From contig QANU01112598.1 in assembly GCA_003254905.1 (NCBI GenBank), positions 269,743-333,742 of the forward strand: a DNA stretch of 64,000 nucleotides, in the 5' to 3' direction. Below, one piece after another: positions 55,980-64,000 of this stretch. Under the pieces are notes generated by a model. It was not told the origin of the DNA, did not search any database, and saw nothing but the letters and a program-made list of their open reading frames with translations. Each line of letters opens with the position of its first letter. The stretch's first letter is position 1. Both the position numbers and the translations under genes were made by a program. Origin of the DNA: Nissolia schottii (taxonomy: Eukaryota > Streptophyta > Magnoliopsida > Fabales > Fabaceae).

Positions 55980-57590
55980 TCCACTAGAAGAGTCCCTTAA
56001 GATCCTGATACATCTTCGTCAATCCTAGGTGGACTGAGTAAGTTGTACTATGAACTTCCTCTAGAACTCGATTCCTCAGATCACCAACATCGAGAACACA
56101 CAATCGTGTCCTTACACGTAGCACCCCTTTTGAGTCTATAGAAAACCGTGACACTATGTTGCTCTTGGCTTTGGCCATACTCTCTGTCAACTTGGGATCT
56201 CCAGCCTGTCGCCTCTTGATTTCTTCTAGCAGGGAGGTGGTCTGGAACCATTTGCGCTGGTGAGTGATACTGGATGGTGCACTCATAGTCCTTGAATAAC
56301 TATAACCATTTGCGCTGCCTAAGGTTTAGTTCCTTCTGCTTGAGGATGTACTAAAGGCTTTTGTGGTCTGTAAAGATCTCGTAGGGTTCTCCATAAAGAT
56401 AGTGCCTCCATATCTTCAAGGTGAAGATCATTGTTGTCATCTCTAAGTCATGAGTAGGGTAGTTCTGTTCGTGCTTCTTGAGTTGTCTTGATGCATAGGC
56501 TATAACTTGGCTATGATGCATAATAATGCATCCAAGGCCAACTCTTGAAGCATCACAGAAGATAGAAAACCCACCCACACCGAAGGGTAGTACAAGCACT
56601 AGAGCTAAAGTCAGCCTATCCTTCAACTTCTAAAAGATGCACTCACACTCTGATGACCATATAAACTTTGCCCCTTTCTGCGTGAGCTTTGTTAAAGGTG
56701 TTGCGATCTTAGAGAAATCCTTCACAAAACAACAATAATAACTAGCTAAGCCCAAAAAACTATAGATCTTAGATGTTGTTGCGAGTCTTGGCCACTAATG
56801 AATGACTTCTACCTTCTTTGGGTCTACCAAAATCCCATTCTTAGAGATAATGTGACCTAAAAAGGCTTCTTGTTCCAACCAGAACTCACATTTGGAAAGT
56901 TTGGCGTACAACTGGTTCTTTCTTAACATTTGTAGCACTATTCTTAGGTGCTTTTTGTGTTCTTCCTCACTGTTGGAATACACCAAAATATCAGTGATGA
57001 ACACGATAACAAAATGGTCTAAGAATGGCTTAAAGGCTTTGTTCATCAAATCCATGAAGGTTGCAGGTGTGTTGGTCAAGTCGAAAAACATCACTAAAAA
57101 CTCATAGTGTCCATATAAGGTAGGAAAGACCGTCTTGCGGACATACTCCTTCTTAATCTTAAGATGATGGTATCTTGACCGAAGGTCAATCTTAGAAAAA
57201 ATAGACTGCTCCCTGTAACTGGTCAAACAGATCATCGATGCGTAGCAAAGGGCAATGGTTCTTAACGGTAAACTTGTTCAGCTATTGGTAATCTATGCAC
57301 ATGCGCATGGTTCCATACTTCTTCTTTACAAACAACGCTAGGGCACCCTAGGGGGAGGTACTCAGTCTGATGAAGCCCTTACCCGACAACTCTTGCAACT
57401 ATTTCTATAATTCTCGCAACTTGGTAGGAGCCATCTTGTATGGGGGTATAGAGATAGGTCGAATTGCTGGTTCCACTTCTATGCTGAATTCTACTTCTCT
57501 TTCTAGCGGTTCTCTCGGGAATTCACTGGGAAAGAAGTCCGAGAATACATGATTGAAAAAGTGTAATACTTGAACTATGCAAGCCATTAG
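55980..57590 (-). pseudogene. Broken Ty3/gypsy retrotransposon pol fragment
   Basis: Read from high to low coordinates: the protease-RT linker (VFSDFFPSEFP...PIS.PPYKMAP; 57,587-57,405), reverse transcriptase ([17 protein letters not shown]; 57,235-56,795), RNase H ([14 protein letters not shown]...YPTHDLEM; 56,626-56,351) and the start of the integrase zinc-binding region (56,286-55,984). The RT catalytic box reads FITD where gypsy elements have FIDD, so a catalytic Asp is lost. Frames are split by stops and shifts, and gag, most of integrase and both LTRs are missing. It lies about 290 bases after the eL28 stop. It is a dead plant retrotransposon relic. Confidence 0.88.
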
Positions 57591-57594
57591 GTCA

Positions 57595-58165
57595 ACATTT
57601 AAGTATTACTGTTTTAGCTGTCTTCCAAGTTGTACATTGCATGGAACTACCTTGTATGTAGAATATAATATCACTCTCACTTCAATTAGGAAGTACATTA
57701 ACAAATTTGCTAATTCTTTTACATTATTTGATAAAAGTCATTCCAAGAACAACGTTAGTATTTGTTACAATTTTAATATTTTTTAATCTTCACACCTTAT
57801 AAAAATATAGCCCTATTGTATCTAACAAATTTGGACTTCATTATATGAATTCCTTCACTAGACATCATGAGTTTTGGTTGAAGAAGAGGCATATTGATTT
57901 TTATATGTAGTGGCTCTCACCTATACCAAATTCACCTAATAAAATATCACTGACATTTGTTTCTATTACTTTGCCAATGAACTTGATTCTAGACATTTGG
58001 AATTTGAGTTGTGCAGTAGATTTGTATCTTAGATGGGAGAAGAGCATTCAAATTTTGATTACTATAGTATTATCAAGCCATTTATTTTCAGTTCTTCCCT
58101 ATTGAAATTTATTTAAGTTTTCAACACTTAAAACCACACTAATTAAAAGCTAAATAAAGTACAAG
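57595..58165. other. Probable further retroelement debris
   Basis: AT-rich DNA directly upstream (minus strand) of the gypsy pol fragment. A weak minus-strand reading around 57,900-58,030 may be the decayed gag-protease region, but no motif is convincing. Confidence 0.3.
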
Positions 58166-58169
58166 TAGA

Positions 58170-58372
58170 ATGTAGCCAAAGTTTGTTGGCACAGTTGGTA
58201 AGGAAATGACTCATCTCAAAAGGATGTGGTTTCGATTCATTTTGTCGATGTGAGGGCCATTTTGGTGGGTGATCTATAAATACCCTATAAGCACTCAAAG
58301 AGCTTAGGGGCATGCCCTGATCCAAGTGGGATGCTGAGCTCACCTAAACTTTTGTTTCTATAAAAAAGGTAC
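58170..58372 (+). mobile_element. tRNA-derived SINE
   Basis: A box TTGGCACAGTTGGTA (58186-58200) and B box GGTTTCGATTC (58228-58238) have tRNA-type spacing. A non-tRNA body (TGAGGGCCATTTTGGTGGGT, TGCCCTGATCCAAGTGGGAT, GCTGAGCTCACC) follows and ends in a T-rich then A-rich tail (TTTGTTTCTATAAAAAAGG). This is the layout of plant tRNA-headed SINEs. Target duplications are not clear. Confidence 0.7.
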
Positions 58373-58601
58373 AAATCAAATGCAAATATTGAGACTCATG
58401 TTATTAAGGGATTAACACATTGAGAAATTGACATCAAATATTTTATAATACTATCAGATCAACTTATTGGACTTTACTACATTATTTAGCCAACATGCGC
58501 TAAACTTCTTTCCTGCACATTGCACTAGTCTATATCTAGTTTAATTACGCTATGGAAATTAAGCATTTCATCAAGAACAATATGTACTCCATCACCCGCT
58601 G

Positions 58602-60234
58602 CTAGATAGAGGCTAATTGAACCTGATACTTGCTCATAATAGGAGCTAGAATAACAGAAGAGCCAAAATAATTACTTAGATCACTACCTGTGTGAGAAAA
58701 TTTGATTGGAAGAGCATTGAAGCTACCACTACCACCAATCACGTGCTGAAACGGGTTCAGAGGTTGTGGAATTTCTACTGAACCTTCCAACATCTTCACT
58801 ACAACACTCATCATAGGCCTTGATTCCGGCTTATACTGAACACACCACAGAGCAACTTTAGCCATTCTTTCGGCGATCTCCATATGCTTCCCTTCTTCTA
58901 TCCCACAATGGACAATCATGGACTCCCCCAGTCGTCCGGCATCGAATTGTTTCCAAACCCAGATTGGAAACCAGCCTTGGCTTTCCTCAAGTTTGGCTTC
59001 ATGGTTCCTTCTCCTGCCTATGATTTCAAATAACAGTACTCCAAAGCTGTAAACATCACATTTATGGGTTACGGGCCATGGTTGCCAGAGCTCAGGGGCG
59101 GCGTAACCCGGAGTCCCCCTGGCTCCAGTCATGGTCACATGAGTTTTCTCCCTGTTGCAAAGCTTGGCCAAACCAAAATCAGCAACTTTGGGATTGAACT
59201 CCTTGTCCAATAGGATATTTTCCGGTTTTATGTCGTAGTGGATTATTCTTTGCTGGCACTCTTCATGCAAGTAAGCGATGCCTCTCGCTGTTCCAACCGC
59301 AATCTCGTGAAGCTTTTCAAATCCCAAGGTCCTTTCTTCTTGAAACAGATGCTTGTCAAGGGACCCATTTCCCATGTATTCGTAAACCAGAGCTATCGAT
59401 TCTCTTTCGAAACAGAATCCGTAGAGGCGAACTAGATTGAAGTGGTGAACTCTGCCAATTGTACCAACTTCTGCCATAAACTGCTCCTCGATTCTCTTGT
59501 TACAGCTTCCGGACAGAACCTTCACGGCTGTGATGACACCGTTACTGAAGGTTCCCTTGTAAACTTTGCCGAAACCTCCTGAACCCAACAAATCGGAGTA
59601 GTTACTGGTTGCGACGCTGAGATCTTGACCGGTAAATCTGATTGGCTTCTCCCTTTCAATTTCATCCAGGAATTTATCAATAGTAAGTGTCAGAAATTGT
59701 GGGTCGTCATCATCGTTATCACTAGTCTTGTGTCTTTTACGGCATACCCACACCAAAATAGCTATCTTCACCACAATCGAAACTGCAGAAATTAGAAATC
59801 TTATGGCCTCCACACCATTTAAAGACAAAATCATCCTTTCGATCTTCTATCATCTACGTTTTAAATTGCCATCAATTTAGTCATTTACTTATTATTATTA
59901 TTTTATCGATTTGTTACATTATTTTTAAATTTCTATAAAATTAGTTCTCTTTTGTAATAGACATGACATACCATACTACAACAATTTGAGATGTAATGAA
60001 CTAAATTGATAATTAAATATAAACAACTAAATTGACAATGATTTGAAACGTAGAAAAATAAATTGATGCGGAAAAAATTTAAGGGACCAAATTGATAGAT
60101 GAGATAAAGACAACAGTAAAAAAAATACAATAATTTAGCCAAAATGAAAACAATATGATATCACGGGTTAAAATTAAAATCTTACCCAGGATGACCACTG
60201 TAGTAATCATTGATTCCTTTCCTGCACTTGACAT
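58602..60234 (-). CDS. LRK10-like receptor kinase without ectodomain, 409 aa
   Basis: My model has exon 1 at 60186-60234 (MSSAGKESMITTVVIL) and exon 2 at 58602-59782, spliced at GCAG|TTTCG, in frame. One membrane segment (about residues 10-30) ends in the basic stop CRKRHK. The kinase domain has a GSGGFG loop (83-88), Lys104, Glu121, HYDIKPENILL with Asp200, DFG at 218-220 and GTPGYAAPE. Tyr replaces Arg before the catalytic Asp, so it is a non-RD kinase, as in the LRK10/LRK10L (rust-resistance-like) family. Family knowledge: relatives act in defence and abscisic acid responses and usually carry a GUB_WAK_bind ectodomain, which is absent here. It could instead start at an ATG at 59834 without exon 1, or have unseen upstream exons. 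The kinase frame is intact. Confidence 0.85.
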
Positions 60235-60273
60235 TCTTAAAGTGTAGAATGAGGAACAAAGTGAAGGAAGAGG

Positions 60274-60280
60274 ATTTATA
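60274..60280 (-). promoter_or_regulatory. TATA box candidate for the LRK10-like kinase
   Basis: TATAAAT on the minus strand lies 40-46 bases before the proposed ATG at 60234. This favours a short leader and the two-exon model and argues against the upstream in-frame ATG at 60291. A chance AT-rich match cannot be excluded. Confidence 0.4.
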
Positions 60281-60299
60281 TGCAACAACACATCCCGTG

Positions 60300-62735
60300 T
60301 TCATTGTCAGAAAAAGTAGTCATATAATTTTAAATTTCGAAGCAATGCTATTCTTCTATCTATAACAGCTCATCCCGGTCGGACATGATTGAATGAATTC
60401 CGTAGCTAAATTCCAAGACCATCAGAAACTAGCTCATTAACACTACATGATCTCTCAATGACAAATACTATGATTTTATATTTCATTTTTTCCTAGTAAC
60501 TTTCGCCTAAACAGTTGCTTGGTGATTAAAAAATTGTTCAATCATCAAGAGTATCTTTCATGTTCTAAAGGATACAACTATATAACTTTCAAGCAACGCT
60601 AAATTTCATCTTTTCTATTAGCTTTATCTTCAGGTTGCGTTTCCGGTGTGCCACTCAAATTGTTGCACATTCAATGTTGCATATGTTTGTCCACCATACA
60701 TACACATCTTTCACCCTTGACAATAATTTGACATATAGATCTAATGGTCATAAATCATACCAATAATTTACATGAAATTGGATCACATTTAGTCCAGTAG
60801 GCAGGGGTGGAACAAGAACATTTTTGGGGGGAGGGACTAGATTTGGTCTCTCTTCACTAGAACGCGATTTGAGTATTCTGGGACATTAGAACGTGATTGT
60901 TTTGACTATCTAACAGTAAATTAAATTAGATAAAAGTAAAAATGAGTCAACTACTATAAAAGTAAGTTCTAAGAGTACCTTTAACATTTAATTAAATTTA
61001 TACAAAGAGATAGTTTGTTTTGGGTTCGCAAGCCATGCAAAAAGCCAAAATTGCTACCCGGGTTCCCATAACGTCAGAATTTTTTAATATGGCTCTGGAT
61101 TGAGACAAAGATATTTAATGAGCTTCGGATGCCATTTGAAAGAAGGAATTTTAAATATACGATACAATTAATGAATCCATCTTAAATTGTTGTGTTGATA
61201 TAAACATCGTGAAAAAGAACATCTTCCCTCATACATGCAAACATAAATAAAAGTAAAGAAGTCACGAAAGTATGATGCCAATGGCAATTCAAATAAATGA
61301 CACAGATGGTAAATAAAAATCTACGAATAAAGAGAATTAAAACAAGTCAAAGAGACTTAAAAGAAAGTAGATTGATTAAGTGACTAATAAGGGAGGAGGA
61401 TCAATATTCGATAGCTATCCCCCAAGGATACAACAACTAATATTTTTATCCTCAATCAACTAAGGCCAGAACCATGAGCCTCCATTAAATGAATTTCAAA
61501 ATGAATTTCTGATTATTATTAAGTCAAAGAACAAAAGAAACATCTACATGTAAAAGAATATTGAAGAATTGAAGACTCCTTAATTTCTAAAGGTAAAAAA
61601 TGTTAGATGAAGCAATTGCATGAAGAATATTGAAATCAAGGAAAATGAATTTCATGAAATCAAACTAGACTCACCAACATTTGGTACATGAGATGTAGGG
61701 GCAGGAGGAAGCAATAAATCATCAGAATGTTCAAAAGCAACCACAAAAAGGATAATAGGATACTTTGAGTTGGATTGCTCTTTCTTCTTCTTCTTTTTCT
61801 TTATATGCTCCAAGTAAATAATAATAAATGAATGATAAATGAATGCAAGTAGGTGGTAATGGTGGTGAGTCATTGCATGGCCGTACGTGAAGGGCTTGGT
61901 GATAAATCATGGAGTTTGGTGGTGGGGTCTTTGAGAGGAAAATGGAGAGGATGATAGAATTTAGAAAGAATTCTTCAAATATTGATGAGAGCTTGCTGAA
62001 CTCTTCTCTTGTATCCTTTTTGTTTTGTTTTCATTTGTGATCCATGCCATAGAAAGGAAATGAAATTAGAATCAATTAATGTTGCAAATTAAGGGGCAGC
62101 ATGCCGTGAGGCCATGTGGTCTAGGGGAAAGCTGGCTATGTGACATGTGCCATGCTTTGTATGCCATGTGTCATGTGGTGAAGGTGTGACGTGTAGGTTC
62201 AACTAATACAAGATTAATAATCATAACTATTTATTTTTTATTTTTATTTTAATGGTGTCTGTGTATCTTAAAGTAAATGTTTGATTGAGCAGTTGTGTTG
62301 AACAAGTGTGTGTTATATTAATGAGTCAACGTCAAAGCAGAGATCCTCCTAAAACCTTCGTTCTTATGCCATCCCTGATACTTGTTGTTTCCTCGATCGT
62401 CAACGCAAATGATATAATAGATAGTAGCCCATTCTGTTTGACTTGTTGATTGCAGATGTGAAAGGTTTATGCATGGGGAACAATGTCAGTCATTACACAA
62501 GCAAATTATTCTCTTTCATAGATAGTGGGCCGTCTTCTTTTGAAAAAAGCAAACACCATGTAAATAGCAGTGCCATTCTTTAAGACTAAGTCACCAACAC
62601 CAATTAAGGTCACCTTGTTCTTTTGACAACTCAATCACACTCCATTTAACCGTAGGCGAGCCTCATTCACGATCATTGTATACCAACCTTGTTCATGCGC
62701 GCGTGAGAACAAATCTAAATGGTTTCCATTCAATA
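60300..62735. other. Intergenic DNA, no gene supported
   Basis: Mostly AT-rich. GGGGTGGAACAAGAACATTT near 60,805 resembles the start of some hAT-type elements, but no matching right end was found. CATGTG/GCCATG words cluster at about 62,100-62,195. A short minus-strand frame at 61,652-61,873 shows no domain. Confidence 0.4.
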
Positions 62736-62739
62736 GGGA

Positions 62740-63655
62740 AATATTTGATTGCATTAAATTTAGTTAGTTATGGATCAATTGTACTTTAAAATGAATGAGA
62801 TGGTTCTGAAAATGTGGTATGCAACCTTCTTTTTATGTGTTGAGATGAAACTTTCTTGAACCTCTGCCAGCAAGAAGATCAGTTTTCCCTAGTGGTGATG
62901 ATCCTCTAACATGTACGCAGAATCCATACTTGGGCTTCTTCACTTGTATCATTCACAAGTTCTTAATTTCATGAATGTATCCTTTTGATTTCTTCACATT
63001 ATATATGTTGTTGATAGAGAAAAACTTGCCTCTCGTTTTAGCCTTGGTATGAATTCTGACATATTTTGTTTGTTCATTTATAATGCCTGCTAATAAGCCT
63101 GATCGATGGGCTTTTGACCGGAATCATTTCCTCCACTTAAACATGTAAATTTTCTAGCTCAATGCTCTTCATATGTTCTTTTCTTTCTTTCTGAAGTGAC
63201 TATTATTTTGGAATGGAGAAAGTATTTTCTAATTGCCCAAACTTCCCAACTCAATGCATGCTTCTAAGGATTTCTTAATTGGTAGTTGTCACTTCATAAA
63301 GTCCTTGTAGTGTAGCTACTTTTATTTAATCCTTTTTTTTTCCTTTTTCCTTTTACAATTATGCTATGTGTTGCTGGTGGTGGCAGTTAAATGTTAACTA
63401 CTACTTCTCAAGAAGGCAACTCTTGTAATGTTAAATGATGTCAATAGAAGCCTTAAAATCGGCAAGTCTGGTGATAGAAGAGAAACATATATTCAAACTG
63501 AAGATCCATGATTGGAAGTGAATGGCGAAGAATCATGTTGCATTTGAATCTAGTTTCTTATCCCCCATGTTTTATTTATTTATTTATTTACTTTTTGTGT
63601 TTGTGGAACTCTTCTCTAGATTTTCTGACCGATATTAATTCAATATAATTCTTGG
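62740..63655 (+). pseudogene. Partial DNA copy of the eL28 gene: intron 2, exon 3 and 3' UTR
   Basis: 62,740-63,375 aligns by eye with eL28 intron 2 (TTATGGATCAATTGTAC, TCCTCTAACATGTA, GTCACTTCATAAAGTCCTTG). 63,376-63,530 is a decayed exon 3 (GGCAGTTAA, TTAACTACTAC, TCAATAGAAGCCTTAAAAT, GGCAAGTCTGG), and the following bases match the 3' UTR. Intron sequence is retained, so it arose by DNA duplication and not by retroposition. The acceptor TGCTGCAG has become TGCTGGTG, and exon 3 has deletions and stops. Exons 1 and 2 are absent. Confidence 0.88.
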
Positions 63656-63659
63656 GAAC

Positions 63660-64000
63660 TTGCATGATGACTGTCTAACTTATTTGGTTCTAAGTCAATA
63701 GGATTGGTCCAGTGATGAAGGACATGGGTATTATTTATTTGATTTGTGTCTTTATATTATCGCTTTAGATATTGTTGATAAGGATTGTGTAAATTCTTTA
63801 TTTTTTTGGGTGGAGGGTTGGGAATTAGTCGGATATCTAGCACCAGAAATATTGACTAATCCCTTTACATATTATAGACTCATTTTAAAAGAGTAGATGT
63901 TAACCACCGATTTTAAAATTAATTTATACTTAAGGCAAAGATCAAACTATAAACACTTATTTGTTTGTTTAGATAAACTCATAATAAAAAGCAAAATTAA
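63660..64000. other. AT-rich DNA at the window end
   Basis: No gene, repeat end or RNA gene is recognisable. Confidence 0.5.

Noticed and set aside
58170..58260. A tRNA gene on the plus strand
   Set aside because: Same reasoning: boxes are present, the cloverleaf is not, and a SINE-type body and tail follow.
59783..59834. ATG at 59834 as the start of the LRK10-like kinase
   Set aside because: It cannot be excluded, but exon 1 at 60,186-60,234 splices in frame at a strong acceptor inside this stretch and gives a better membrane segment and a TATA at a fitting distance.
60800..61200. hAT-type element starting near 60,805
   Set aside because: The GGGGTGGAAC start is suggestive, but no matching right end or target duplication was found.

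Overview
The window is nuclear DNA from a plant, most likely a eudicot. The genes have many short introns with GT..AG borders, the intergenic DNA is AT-rich, and decayed plant transposons of several classes (Ty3/gypsy, LINE, SINE, MULE, MITEs) lie between and inside the genes. I cannot name the species. All gene models were joined by hand from exon frames and splice sites; none was checked against a transcript or database.

Layout. 1-3.7 kb: LTR-like debris. 3.8-10.1 kb (+): a 12-exon gene for a plant ELL-type RNA polymerase II elongation factor with a C-terminal occludin/ELL domain. 10.1-22 kb: a long repeat-rich stretch with a SINE, a probable hAT relic, several LTR-like repeats, a snRNA-type promoter signature (USE plus TATA) near 17.5 kb and a strange 1.3 kb CAGT/TAGT-rich block. 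22.0-31.5 kb (+): a 15-coding-exon gene for a glutamate-dehydrogenase-fold protein with a nuclear-type basic stretch and a C2H2-like zinc finger in front. 38.0-32.6 kb (-): an RWD-domain protein (RWDD1/GIR2 type), convergent with the previous gene. 43.8-47.9 kb (+): a PWWP-domain protein. 48.9-52.5 kb: a LINE RNase H relic, then a complete-ended FAR1-type MULE (3,081 bp, about 150-bp terminal inverted repeats, 9-bp target duplication). 53.4-55.7 kb (+): ribosomal protein eL28. 56.0-57.6 kb (-): a broken Ty3/gypsy pol. 58.2 kb: a tRNA-derived SINE. 60.2-58.6 kb (-): an LRK10-like receptor kinase with almost no ectodomain. 62.7-63.7 kb (+): a decayed partial DNA copy of the eL28 gene.

The ELL, PWWP and eL28 genes are housekeeping functions (transcription elongation, chromatin reading, translation), and the RWD protein probably supports translation-linked GTPases. 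The GDH-like, RWD and PWWP genes appear in the same order as Arabidopsis At1g51720, At1g51730 and At1g51745 (from memory), so this is probably a conserved gene block. The most interesting item is the GDH-like protein. Four residues that bind substrate or catalyse in hexameric GDHs are replaced (K to R, K to A, D to E, S to G), while the nucleotide-binding loop is kept and a zinc finger with a basic nuclear-type signal is fused in front. This looks like a nuclear pseudoenzyme or a dehydrogenase of changed specificity.
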